This document shows positions 19,301 to 27,485 of a stretch of DNA of 64,000 bases, in pieces. The notes below the pieces were generated by a model that saw only the letters and a list, made by a program, of their open reading frames with translations, was not told the DNA's origin and ran no database searches. The stretch lies in the NCBI GenBank assembly GCA_030144965.1, contig JAMPUU010000026.1, positions 186,001 through 250,000 of the forward strand, written 5' to 3'. The first letter of the stretch is position 1. Each line of letters begins with the position of its first letter. The DNA comes from Nitrospira sp. BO4. Its GTDB lineage: Bacteria > Nitrospirota > Nitrospiria > Nitrospirales > Nitrospiraceae. Position numbers and translations under genes: made by a program.

Positions 19301-19595
19301 TCTTGTTGATTTTGCCAATAGACGGTTGCGGGACGGCCTCCCGCTGCATGACGCGCTTATCGATGCCGGGCGGCTTCGTATCCGCCCCATTCTTATGACT
19401 GCACTGGCGACTGTGCTGGGCCTCACGCCGATGGCACTCGGGTTAGGAGAAGGCAGTGAGATGAATGCTCCTCTGGCACGAGCGGTGATCGGAGGACTGT
19501 TGGTCGGGACGCCGACCACCTTGCTCGTCATTCCGGTACTGCATGCCATGGCCCGGCGTAGTCATGGCGCTATGCCGGCAGAAGGACAGCGTTGA
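16386..19595 (+). CDS. RND efflux pump inner-membrane subunit (HAE1-like)
   Basis: 1,069 residues from an ATG at 16386; a TTG 39 bp upstream is in frame but has no ribosome site. Full-length RND architecture: one helix, porter domain, helices 2-6, a second porter domain, helices 8-12. At helix 4, where AcrB has the proton-relay pair Asp407-Asp408, this protein has LLDNNIVVLEN, so D397 is kept and the second Asp is N398. At helix 10 the AcrB lysine is replaced in IVVSNSVLLVDF (S968), as in many pumps of this clade. The stop overlaps the following adaptor start. Likely exports organic or metal-complex substrates; no specificity can be read. Confidence 0.9.
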   Translation: MIKGALKNSYAVVAISLIVVILGVVSFQQMEVDVFPEINLPVVAVATFYKGMGPSELEGAITLRLEQLFLQASYVEHIESRSLPGVSLIKIYFQSSYDVNAAVAEITSLTYSTLRYLPPGVFPPIIVKFGAANLPIGVLTASSESLEEKEVRDKAYYNVRPQLATVPGIFVAPSFGGTIRQITVFLDRERMLARGIAPQEVVAAVNEQSLLLPAGDVKIGDFDYNVYTNSLIQVVDRMNEIPIKVQHGVPIRLGDVGKAVDSTMIQGNVVRVNSKRAVYLPILKQAGANTIAVMDGVKAGITKLMGLPEDFTVKLLFDQSLYIRQAIRTLQDEGMVGGGLACLMVLLFLGNVRATLIIALAVPLSILGSFVLLSLAGQSVNVMTLGGLALVIGTLLDNNIVVLENVFRHLSLGKTVSAAAEEGTREVALPMIVVTISILIVYLPIMFFTGIIRFLFVPLALAVAFTMVASYIASMTVAPVTIQALIQAGLHHETWFDRLFNWFTDRYASTLAWCLSHKAIVVVLSVVLLGAALFSAASLATEFFPKVDAGQFIINLSTPEGTRVEKTEAIVQRIEAMIKEETPVGELDQVVANIGLPQGWMVMFTPVAGPHQAFLLVSLHHDHTIATPILIDRVRARITRELPGLKVSFQSGGIISDVLNAGLPAPIDLKLLGPNLNDLSEAARVIRDAVATVSGTSDVMIRQGMEYPELLMSIDRSRAAYFGLSEQQIVKEIVTGLSSNLQLNPGYWIDPKSNNAYFVVTQYAEQTLKHFDDFLNTPLIGKARDASASLSAVSPSDRGSSLALQQTPFSERATIPRSGGSGPAPVVLRDVADINRRTGPETVDHYNLQRSIDVLVGVKGNDLGRVSRQVEVAVAGVTLPKDVTVSTYGEADSMRSALRGFGGALPLAIVLVYLVIVGLFRSFIDPLIILGAVPLGFIGVVGMLLLTHTSVNVESLIGSLMMIGIVVSNSVLLVDFANRRLRDGLPLHDALIDAGRLRIRPILMTALATVLGLTPMALGLGEGSEMNAPLARAVIGGLLVGTPTTLLVIPVLHAMARRSHGAMPAEGQR

Positions 19596-20728
19596 TGGCT
19601 ACCTCTCGAATAGTCATGGGGGGGCTGGCCCTGGCGATTGCGCTTGCGGCGATCGCGTTTGTGATGTTGCGAGAAGAACCTCCGGCTTCTTCACATACCA
19701 AGCAAGAAATTGTCCCCCCATCTCCTCTTGTCAGTGTACAGACACTTCCCGTTCAACGCCGCGACGTGATGCATAGTCTGACACTTCCAGGCAATGTCTC
19801 TCCCTGGCTTCAGGCGACCCTGTATGCGAAAGTCCCAGGATACTTGAAATGGATGGGTGCCGATAAAGGCGATGTCGTCAAGAAGGGGAAGTTGTTGGCG
19901 ATCCTCGATGCGCCTGAGGTAGAGCAACAGTTCCAACAAGCGGAGGCGGACTATCATATCAAGTCAGTCACCTTTGAACGTTTGCGGAATGTGTGGAACG
20001 ACAACCCGGACGTGATTGCCAAGCAGGATGTCGACGTGGCTGAAGCCGCGGCGAAAGCCGCCAAGTATCTTCGTGACAGCCGAAAATCCATGCTGGATTA
20101 TACGAAAGTCCTTGCGCCTTTTCACGGCATCATCACCGCACGGTTCGCTGATCCAGGAGCATTTATTCCGGCTGCAGTCGGCTCTGCCACGCAAACGGTC
20201 CCGCTTTTTACCATTATGGACCTTGATACAGTGAGAGTGTATCTGAGTGTGCCGCAAGAAGACGCGCTGTGGGCCAAGGATGGCATACCGGCGCACCTCG
20301 CAGTCAGGGAATTGCCCGGACAGGAGTTTCGAGGCACTGTCACCAGGACGACGACCGCCTTGGATCCCTCAACCAGAACGTTACTCGTGGAGATCGATCT
20401 GCCCAACCCCGATCATCGGCTGAGACCAGGTATGTTTGTGACAGTCACGCTCATACTTCAAGAACATCCACAAGCCCTTGCACTACCCCCTGCCGCGCTG
20501 GTCAGCGACAAAGCGGGCACTTCTGTGTTCGTGGTTGAGAATGGCAAGATCAAACAGGTCGCCGTAAAAACGGGATTGGATGACGGAACGTGGATTGAGG
20601 TTGTCGAAGGACTTCGGGACAATATTGAGGTGGTGGTCGTCGGAAAATCCGGTTTGACAGATGGCCAAGCGGTGCGAACATCGCCGTACAATCTTCCCGC
20701 CGGTGAACCGTCCAGCCAACAACTCTAG
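19595..20728 (+). CDS. RND efflux periplasmic adaptor (HlyD family)
   Basis: 377 residues; its ATG overlaps the pump stop codon (TGATG). An N-terminal hydrophobic helix (GGLALAIALAAIAFVML) anchors it or acts as a signal. Barrel-sandwich motif KVPGYLKWMGADKGDVVKKG, a helical hairpin (about residues 95-150), then TKVLAPFHGIITARFADPGA and the beta-barrel follow. It connects the pump upstream with an outer-membrane channel. The channel gene that should follow is broken (20754-21087). The C-terminal tail YNLPAGEPSSQQL recurs in a gene remnant at 25680, showing that a second operon of this type once existed. Confidence 0.9.
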   Translation: MATSRIVMGGLALAIALAAIAFVMLREEPPASSHTKQEIVPPSPLVSVQTLPVQRRDVMHSLTLPGNVSPWLQATLYAKVPGYLKWMGADKGDVVKKGKLLAILDAPEVEQQFQQAEADYHIKSVTFERLRNVWNDNPDVIAKQDVDVAEAAAKAAKYLRDSRKSMLDYTKVLAPFHGIITARFADPGAFIPAAVGSATQTVPLFTIMDLDTVRVYLSVPQEDALWAKDGIPAHLAVRELPGQEFRGTVTRTTTALDPSTRTLLVEIDLPNPDHRLRPGMFVTVTLILQEHPQALALPPAALVSDKAGTSVFVVENGKIKQVAVKTGLDDGTWIEVVEGLRDNIEVVVVGKSGLTDGQAVRTSPYNLPAGEPSSQQL

Positions 20729-20753
20729 CAGCCTTCAACGGAGAAGGTCGGTG

Positions 20754-21087
20754 ATGCGCTGGGAAACAGCTTGTGCTGGTATCCTCTTCTCGCCCTGTCT
20801 CATGACACCTCTCATAGGTGGTACACCCGTATCGGCGCAGACAGGGCAGCCGACGACGAGGCTCGCTTAAAGTGAATCACCAGTCCAAGGAAGATTTCTT
20901 ACACTCACTGAAGCGGTGGAGACAGCCCTGTAACAGCGACGATCTTAGAGCGGCACAAGCCAGGACGGAACAAATCCGCTCACTCTACTACCCAGGTCTG
21001 TCAAACGCGGCCACCGCCGGCGAACAGAGTGAGAAAGTGGTGGACGCTGCGACAGGGCTGACCAGTACCGGCGCGCTGCATGCTTGA
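20754..21087 (+). pseudogene. TolC-family outer-membrane channel, decayed remnant
   Basis: An ATG at 20754 with GGAGAAGG upstream opens a signal peptide ending GTPVSAQ, then stops at 20870. Beyond it the other frames hold shreds typical of the start of TolC proteins: LTLTEAVETAL near 20900, then AAQARTEQIRSLYYPGLS near 20945-21000. The remaining 400 or so residues are missing. The gene stood at the normal third position of the pump-adaptor-channel operon. It was lost by frameshifts and a large deletion. Confidence 0.75.
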
Positions 21088-21090
21088 GCT

Positions 21091-21399
21091 GGCGTTCAAG
21101 GCAACGATAAGGCGGATGGTGGAAACAACGCGGTCCCTTCCATTGGCAGGCCATGGCGTTGATCACGGCGAATCAGTTGACGCAAAAATGTGCGCAAAGG
21201 TATGAGGACTAACGAGTGTTCGGCCTGCCTAACCTTGTGAAGGTTGGCTGGGGTGGAGCCTTGTATCAGAATATTGTGTCCTGAACCGCGCCTCTGAAGC
21301 CGAGGGCCTATCGCTCTATTGGGCTTTAGCCAAGTTTGCCTAGTATTCCTCCTTGGAATGGTCTCGTGCCGCGTGGCAGTGAGATAAATAGCTCATAAG
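21091..21399. other. Short gene-free region between convergent efflux genes
   Basis: It lies between the decayed TolC remnant and the 3' end of the first intact TolC gene. No frame or RNA gene is recognisable; a terminator for both directions would be expected but no clear hairpin plus T-run was found. Confidence 0.4.
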
Positions 21400-22863
21400 C
21401 TAATATTCTAGAAGTCCACGCCCCGTCGCAAAAGCAAGCGCCGCAGTGCTGGCGAGAACTCCATACCGTGCTTCCGATAGCCGCACGTTGGCTGCCAGTA
21501 CCGCCGTCGTGGCAGTGGTTACCTCTACAATAGAAGCAAGCCCCAGCCGGTACCGTTCCTTGGAGAGCGTCAGGGCACTTCGCGCCGAGTCCACTTCCCG
21601 TTCCACTACTTTCACTTGCTGCTGGGAAGTTTGGAGGTTCAGGTAGGCATCAGTCACTTCGAGCGCCACTCCGTTCGACAATTCCTCTTTCTTTTGTTCC
21701 ACTTTGTATTTCTGCTCACGTGCTTCTGCGGTGCGATTTTCAATCAGAAACCCCGTAAAGAAAGGAACCGAGACTGTCACCCCGGCTCCCCACCAAAGAT
21801 TCGTCTGCCCTGGATGTGAACCGGAATATTGATTCACCGGCGCATCACTGAAGTGAATCACTCCAGACATGGCCAAGGCCGAAATCGTCGGATAATTCAT
21901 TGCTTGGACAGAGTTGAGAGTTTCATCGGCTTGTCGAATCCTCTCTGCTACCCCGAGGAGTTCCGGCCGGTCGTCCAGCGCCTCTTGAATGAACGTCTCG
22001 AGCGTTGCCGAAGGAAGCAATATATGCAACGAATCTTCTAACGTGTATTCTTCAGGCCCACGGATGCCCATGGCATTGTTCAAGGTGGCAAAGGCAGCAC
22101 GAAGTTCATTTTTCGCCTGCACCAGTTGAACCTCTGCGCTTTTGAGTTCAATTGCGATCAGATCCAGATCCAGCTTGGATTTCAACTGCCGAGTGAACCA
22201 GACGCCAATCTGATCATGCAAGACCCCGCGCTCCCTCACGGTCTCTTCTGCAATCTCTACAAGCCGCTTCTGCCGCAAACATTGAATATAGGCGTGCTGA
22301 ACCCGGAGTATCACCTGTGCTTTCCGAGTCAGAGCCTCCTTTTCGGTCGCCTCTTGGCTGGCCTGTTCGGCCAGGACGCGGTGGCGTGTCTGCCCGAAAT
22401 CGTACAACAGCTGATCAGCTCTGAACCCTGCGCTCTCAACATAGGAGGTCGGTTTATTTTGTGCACCAGCGATATTGAATGCACTCAGCGGGCGGATCGT
22501 TCCTCCTGTCTGAATTGCATAGGCATTGAGTTCTGGATAATACTTTGATTCTGCCTGTTTGGTCACTGTCTCCGCCGCCAGCGCGAGCTTCCTCGCTTTC
22601 TTTATCGCCGGATGTTGTTCCAGACCAATTTGAACCGCGTGCTTATAGCCCAGAAACGTGCCTTTCGTTCGTGGAAGTTCTCGGGTTAGTTCTGAGCTTA
22701 TCGGTTCTCGGTGCACACTCCCAAACGTCTCTGCCGAGTAGACAGAGCAAGTAAAAACAGTTTGTCCGATCGCCAAGAAACCAACCAGAACCATCCCACT
22801 TACAAGCGGGTACGTGGAATGCCGGCTTGTATGAAGATATCGATGATGGTCAATACCGACCAT
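21400..22863 (-). CDS. TolC-family outer-membrane channel, third of a tandem set
   Basis: 487 residues from an ATG at 22863 (AGGAGT five bases upstream), which lies inside the end of the preceding gene (14-bp overlap). A hydrophobic signal segment (SGMVLVGFLAIGQTVFTC) precedes the two TolC repeats. Signature pieces include AESKYYPELNAYA, LLYDFGQTRHRV, KLDLDLIAIELKSAEVQL and ERYRLGLASIVEVTTA. Trimeric TolC channels span the outer membrane and periplasm and work with RND or ABC pumps. It is clearly paralogous to the next two genes. Confidence 0.88.
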   Translation of the reverse strand: MVGIDHHRYLHTSRHSTYPLVSGMVLVGFLAIGQTVFTCSVYSAETFGSVHREPISSELTRELPRTKGTFLGYKHAVQIGLEQHPAIKKARKLALAAETVTKQAESKYYPELNAYAIQTGGTIRPLSAFNIAGAQNKPTSYVESAGFRADQLLYDFGQTRHRVLAEQASQEATEKEALTRKAQVILRVQHAYIQCLRQKRLVEIAEETVRERGVLHDQIGVWFTRQLKSKLDLDLIAIELKSAEVQLVQAKNELRAAFATLNNAMGIRGPEEYTLEDSLHILLPSATLETFIQEALDDRPELLGVAERIRQADETLNSVQAMNYPTISALAMSGVIHFSDAPVNQYSGSHPGQTNLWWGAGVTVSVPFFTGFLIENRTAEAREQKYKVEQKKEELSNGVALEVTDAYLNLQTSQQQVKVVEREVDSARSALTLSKERYRLGLASIVEVTTATTAVLAANVRLSEARYGVLASTAALAFATGRGLLEY

Positions 22864-24238
22864 ACTCGACTCCTGTGGCATAGACGAGGGCAGCGTCGCT
22901 GGCGAGAAAATCATAATGTGCGGTAGCCACGCCGACCTCGGCGCTCAAGAGGTCCGCTGTGGCTGTGACAACGTCCAGAATTGAACCGAGTCCAACCTCG
23001 TATCGTTCTTGAGCAAGAGCGAGTGCCTCGCGTGCGTGAGCGACTTTTTGTTCGACGACCGGAATTTGCTGTTCCGCAGTACGCCGGCTCAAGAAGGCCT
23101 GAGCAACTTGCAGAACCACGTCGTTGGCGATCAGGTGCGTACCCGCTTCCACTTCTTCCTTGCGGGCCTCCGCCTCTTCAATTTGTCCCTGAATTCGGCC
23201 ACCGGTATAGAGAGGAAACGAGCTGGTCCCGCCCGCCCCCCACCAGCCGAGCTTGGCTCCTGGATTACTGACTTCTTTGCCGCTCGGACGCTCCTCACGA
23301 CTCCACCATGTGTAACCGGTTGTGCCGATAGCGTTAATATGGCCGAGATTTAATGCCCTGGCGGCTTGTAACGCTTGCTCTGTTGCTTGGAGGCGATCCT
23401 TACTTCCCAAAAGTTCCGGTCTCTTTTCCAGCGCCTCAGGGAACAGTGATTCCATTGGAACAGTGGAGTTGACCGTCAGCGGGACATCTTTTAGGTCATA
23501 TTCAGTTCCAGGGTGGAGCCCCATCGCATTGTTCAGAGCGGCAAACGCGGTTTTCAGTTCGTTCTCAGCTGCGAGCAACGTCAGCTCCGCGCGATTGGCC
23601 TCCACCGACGCAAAGTCGAGATCCAATTTGGATCGGAGCTGGTGTCGATACAAAACGTCCACCCGCTGCCGGATCAACTCTCGTTCCCGCAGTATTTCAC
23701 GAGCAACTTCTGTCAGCCGTCGATGCTTGAGGCAATTCAGATAGGCGTGTTCAACCGTAAGGATTACCAACGCTTTGGTGATCAACACAGTTTTTTCGGC
23801 TGCGGCTGTCAAAGACTTCTGTGCCAATACTTTATGCGCTGTATGTCCGAAGTCGGTGATGAGCAGATCCACACGAAGTCCTGGAGTGGTGAGATAATTC
23901 ACAGGTTTGGGCAATGAACCGGAGATGCCTAAATTCGCTAGGACCCTTGTGTTGCCCCCGGTATTGGCGTACACGCCGGTGACCTGAGGGTAGTTGGCGG
24001 ACTCGATCTGTCTCACCACCGCCTGAGATTCGAGCACATCGTGCTGTGCGATCTTGATGAGAGGCTGCTTTTCGAGGGCCGTTCGAATAGCCTGGTCCCA
24101 AGTTAGTCGCGCATGGTTGGATTCCGGAGGAATCGGTGCCGGTGGTTCAGCAGCCGCCGAGCCGCTGGCCAGCAGCATACCGATACTAAGCGAAAAAGAG
24201 AGGATCCTAAAAACGTTTGTAATCTTGTCCCGTAGCAT
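22850..24238 (-). CDS. TolC-family outer-membrane channel, second of a tandem set
   Basis: 462 residues starting at the ATG at 24238, which overlaps the end of the upstream TolC gene by 32 bp; open frame further upstream is antisense noise over that gene. The signal ends GSAAAE. TolC motifs repeat those of its neighbours: SANYPQVTGVYANTGG, LITDFGHTAHKVLA, RSKLDLDFASVEANRAEL and ERYEVGLGSILDVVTATADLL. It probably arose by duplication of a neighbour, and overlap of the genes argues for one mRNA. Confidence 0.88.
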   Translation of the reverse strand: MLRDKITNVFRILSFSLSIGMLLASGSAAAEPPAPIPPESNHARLTWDQAIRTALEKQPLIKIAQHDVLESQAVVRQIESANYPQVTGVYANTGGNTRVLANLGISGSLPKPVNYLTTPGLRVDLLITDFGHTAHKVLAQKSLTAAAEKTVLITKALVILTVEHAYLNCLKHRRLTEVAREILRERELIRQRVDVLYRHQLRSKLDLDFASVEANRAELTLLAAENELKTAFAALNNAMGLHPGTEYDLKDVPLTVNSTVPMESLFPEALEKRPELLGSKDRLQATEQALQAARALNLGHINAIGTTGYTWWSREERPSGKEVSNPGAKLGWWGAGGTSSFPLYTGGRIQGQIEEAEARKEEVEAGTHLIANDVVLQVAQAFLSRRTAEQQIPVVEQKVAHAREALALAQERYEVGLGSILDVVTATADLLSAEVGVATAHYDFLASDAALVYATGVEYGRY

Positions 24239-25667
24239 AGGCGATCGCAGCCTCGCTGGTCTTGTAAAGGTATTGTGCTTCCAGGAATCGCGACTCCGCT
24301 TCCAGCACCGCGGTCGTCGCCCGCACGACTTCGATAATCGGACCCAAGCCAAGCCGATATCGTTCTTGTGCCAGGTTCAGTGCCTCGTTTGCGAATGTCA
24401 CCCGTTCTCGTTCGAGTGCAATCTGCTCTGCATTCGTGGTCTGGGTAAGATAGGCGCGTATAATTTGCAGCACGACCTCGTTGGCCACATTTTGCAGCTC
24501 ATGCTCCGCTTCCCCCCTGCGATGATCCGCTTCCTTGATTTGATTGGCAATTCGAAATCCGGTGAAGAGAGGAAGCTTCGCTGTCGCCCCAATACCCCAG
24601 AGCGGTGCCACCTGGTTGTCATGGATGCCGCTGTCATGGACATCCCAATATTTTGTCACGCCGATCACGCCGACCGCTGTAAGCGAACCAAAATTGAGGG
24701 CCTTCACAGCTTTCAGCAATTCTTCACTTGCGACTATGCGATCGTGGCCCACGAGTAGTTCCGGTCGGTCCCTGAGCCCAATCGTTACCAGCCGTTCAGG
24801 GTCCTGAATCGACGTAATGGCGATGGGAATCTTTTCCAATTCGTAGGAATCTGAGCCCTGGATTCCCATGGCGTTGTGCAGGCCGGCGAAGGCTTGCTTC
24901 AGATCGTTCTGAGCCCTGATCAGTAGCAACTCGGCATTCGACACCTCAACCAAGACCAGATCCAGGTCCACTTTCGGCTTGAGCTGGTGTCTGTACAGGG
25001 TCTGCACTTGATCACGAACAGCTTTTCGTCGCGTAAGCGTGGCTGTAGCGATCTCCACCAGGTTTTGTTGCAACAGGCAATTCAGGTAGGCCTTCTGGAC
25101 CATCAAAATCACCAATGCCTTGTTCGTAAGCACATCTTTCTCGCTGGCAGCTTCGTTGGCTTCGTTCGCCAAAATGCGGTGCGCGGTGTACCCAAAGTCC
25201 GTGATGAGTTGGTTGAGGATCAACCCGCCAGTCAGCATATTTTGATTGTGTTTGGGAAGGGCGCCTCCGAGATCGAATCCGTGGCCGCCTTGACCATGGA
25301 CGTCTTTTCCGTCACTCGTGACAACGCGGAGGGATCCGCTACTTTCCGCTACGGACGCTTCGATCCAAGGGTATTGGCTACCCCGAGTCTGCCGAGTGAG
25401 CGCTTTCGAAATACGGGACCCCGATTGCGATCGTTCAATGAACGGATGTCGCACGACGCCGATGCGAATCGCTTCGTTCAGGGACAATCGTGATGACGAC
25501 GATGTGTGGCTAGCCAGGGTTGCTCTCTCAGATAGAGGAGCTCCGGGCGCGTTCCCGCCTTGAGCAGCAAGATGCCCGGGACTACAGAGCACCAACGAGA
25601 CGATAGCAATTGACGAGGCCATCCAATTCCTTCCCGCTGCGAGCTGGTTTTGCGGATAGTGATTCAA
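24207..25667 (-). CDS. TolC-family outer-membrane channel, first of a tandem set
   Basis: 486 residues if the TTG at 25667 (AAGGCGG upstream) is used; an ATG at 25622 with GGAAGGAA upstream would shorten the signal and remove its only Arg, so I prefer the TTG. The signal ends GHLAAQ. Motifs are LSLNEAIRIGVV, RGSQYPWIEASVAESSG, LITDFGYTAHRILA and ERYRLGLGPIIEVVRAT. Immediately upstream on the same strand lies a fragment encoding the end of an RND adaptor, so this was the channel gene of a pump operon whose front part was deleted. Confidence 0.88.
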   Translation of the reverse strand: MNHYPQNQLAAGRNWMASSIAIVSLVLCSPGHLAAQGGNAPGAPLSERATLASHTSSSSRLSLNEAIRIGVVRHPFIERSQSGSRISKALTRQTRGSQYPWIEASVAESSGSLRVVTSDGKDVHGQGGHGFDLGGALPKHNQNMLTGGLILNQLITDFGYTAHRILANEANEAASEKDVLTNKALVILMVQKAYLNCLLQQNLVEIATATLTRRKAVRDQVQTLYRHQLKPKVDLDLVLVEVSNAELLLIRAQNDLKQAFAGLHNAMGIQGSDSYELEKIPIAITSIQDPERLVTIGLRDRPELLVGHDRIVASEELLKAVKALNFGSLTAVGVIGVTKYWDVHDSGIHDNQVAPLWGIGATAKLPLFTGFRIANQIKEADHRRGEAEHELQNVANEVVLQIIRAYLTQTTNAEQIALERERVTFANEALNLAQERYRLGLGPIIEVVRATTAVLEAESRFLEAQYLYKTSEAAIAYATGQDYKRF

Positions 25668-25679
25668 GAGGACCGCCTT

Positions 25680-25767
25680 TCAATAATCCTGGCTTGAAGG
25701 TTTCCCGGTTGGGAGATTGTACACAGAAACCTTCAGCGCTAGTCCTTCCGTGAGGCTTGCTTTGTTG
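25680..25767 (-). pseudogene. C-terminal remnant of an RND adaptor gene
   Basis: The last codons before a TGA at 25680 encode ASLTEG...VYNLPTGKPSSQDY, which matches the end of the intact adaptor at 19595-20728 (GLTDG...YNLPAGEPSSQQL). Upstream the frame loses resemblance. Only about 30 codons survive, placed 12 bp before the first TolC gene, as expected of an adaptor-channel operon. Confidence 0.7.
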
Positions 25768-25769
25768 GT

Positions 25770-26221
25770 TACTCGGGGAATGGGGTCTGCTGTAATGCCA
25801 GCGTGCTTCCTCGGTGCCGATCGCCACCCACTTCTCCACTGCGGGCGGGTCAACCCGCGCGCCGACGAGCGGTGTATTTCAAAAAACTCTTCGAAGCGGA
25901 TCAAGCTCTGCTCAGGGTCTTGCGCGACCACGAAGGACCGACCGATGCAACACTCTCAAGGGAGCTTTCGTTTTCACGTCCCGGTCCGGAGGTCGCTCAG
26001 GATGGTGTAGGCTATGTGAGCACCCTCGCTTTGCGAAGGCCTATTGCCCGGATGACACAATCGGGATATCGGACAACTCCAGACGGAGGGCGGCCGGTGG
26101 TCACTATCTCGCCGGTGGTTCACGGCTCAATTCCTTGATAATTGGATTCGTACTTGGCGTCGTAGGAACCTCTCGACCTGCGGTTCTTCACCGGCTAAGC
26201 GAGACTTGTTCTCCATCCCCG
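25770..26221. other. Gene-free region, probably decayed coding sequence
   Basis: Both strands contain several open but mutually overlapping frames with no ribosome sites or recognisable motifs. Given the adaptor remnant at its left end, this may be the decayed remainder of a pump operon. Confidence 0.35.
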
Positions 26222-26788
26222 TCACTCGGTGGACACTGACCTGCCCTTACTTTCGTCACAGAAAGTTCTGTCCGGAGGATAATATCCCACCGTGTCTCCG
26301 TACGGGAACCTATTTGCTTCTAATTCATCGATTTGCCAGATTCGCAGACATTGCGCCTGAAGGTGTGGCAGAACTATCGGAACTCCGGCGATCATCTCTG
26401 TGGCCCTGTCCGTCGTTCCTACCACGACGAGTTTATTGCCTCTCCGCAACATACTGGGCTCTGGAAAGCCGTTGAAGGCAATCGCATACCAGAATGAGTC
26501 GTCCTGTTCAACACGTGTAAAATCATGCCCACGATATTTCCCGAGAGGTTCCATTATGACCAGAAGGACCACGCCGTCTGGTTTCGGAATCATCCTCATA
26601 ATTTGTCCTCCCAATTCCACTTTGTGAGAGACGACGCTGCCGCTGGATGGGTGAAAAGCCTCTTTCTCCCACGCCTTGAAATCGAACGTGGTCGTTTCGA
26701 CGTCTTTCATAATCTCTGGAGGAAACAGCGGTGGAGTCGCGCAGGCTCCTAACAATAAACACATTGCAAATATGCCGCTGATACGCAT
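26222..26788 (-). CDS. Slp-like outer-membrane lipoprotein, copy C
   Basis: 188 residues; the lipoprotein signal ends LLLGAC. It shares with the pair at 4.9-6.2 kb the order VETTTFDFKAWEKEAFHPSS, HKVELGGQIMRM, FNGFPEPSMLRRGNKLVVVGTTDRA and LPHLQAQCLRIW, so it is a clear paralogue, more distant than those two are from each other. A conserved Cys sits in the QCLRIW motif and another near the C-terminus (DRTFC), perhaps a disulfide. Single gene with its own GAAAGGAGCG ribosome site. Confidence 0.75.
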   Translation of the reverse strand: MRISGIFAMCLLLGACATPPLFPPEIMKDVETTTFDFKAWEKEAFHPSSGSVVSHKVELGGQIMRMIPKPDGVVLLVIMEPLGKYRGHDFTRVEQDDSFWYAIAFNGFPEPSMLRRGNKLVVVGTTDRATEMIAGVPIVLPHLQAQCLRIWQIDELEANRFPYGDTVGYYPPDRTFCDESKGRSVSTE

Positions 26789-27032
26789 GGGTGACGCTCC
26801 TTTCTGTGAGACGCTAGGAGCAGCGAAGACGTTCCCATTTCGCCCGCTTGGCTAGCACAACGGGCAATCATCGAGCACCTACCGGAACTCCGCCGAACTC
26901 CTCATCGAACCCTGACCCGAGGCGGTCGGATCGGACTCACCCGCGCCACGCTGAGTCTTGTCGCAGTGTACTACATGCTCCGTCGTCCTCTCAATCGCGC
27001 CACAATAGATCGCTCTATCATCAGGATACAAA

Positions 27033-27275
27033 ATGGAAGAAGAAAAGCGAGCTCGTGAGGCTACGCCGCCATGGATAGGGCGGTTCAACGCGTGCGTCAA
27101 AAAATGGTGATGGTTTGCCATTGGGCGGCTTCCTTACCATCATTCCCTTCTCTATGGCGGGGGCATGATTTGCCTCGACGCCTCATTCCATCTCCTCAAG
27201 TATTATCCGAATAAGCACGAGCCCCGGCTTATCAGGGCCAAGATACTGGCAAATAAGAAAATGGGCTGCCAGTAA
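27033..27275 (+). pseudogene. Small reading frame interrupted by an in-frame UGA
   Basis: An ATG with AGGA upstream opens a frame of 81 codons with one internal TGA at codon 26 (27108-27110) and a TAA at the end. Both halves look coding: MEEEKRAREATPPW... before it and LPYHHSLLYGGGMICLD...HLLKYYPNKHEPRL after it, with a hydrophobic centre. The stop lies between two Trp codons, so a TGG-to-TGA change is the simple explanation. No family recognised. The rest of 26789-27485 shows no gene. Confidence 0.3.
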
Positions 27276-27485
27276 GGTTGACCCTGAACAGACAAGCGTC
27301 GGTCCTAAATGCAAAGCGTTCTGATACATCGCACCTCTGCTCCTTCAACATATCTCTCGCTTGTCGTGGCCGATGACTAACGAAAAGTTAACAGTCCCGT
27401 AATACCGCTGTTACCGTTTCGCAATTCAACGCGAGTATAACCCCAACCGATATCAACGGTGACTTTAACCAGGGAGGAACCTCCA

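Noticed and set aside
27033-27275. Selenocysteine explanation for the in-frame UGA
   Set aside because: No Cys-type redox motif at the position and no evident hairpin just downstream; a Trp codon mutation is simpler.
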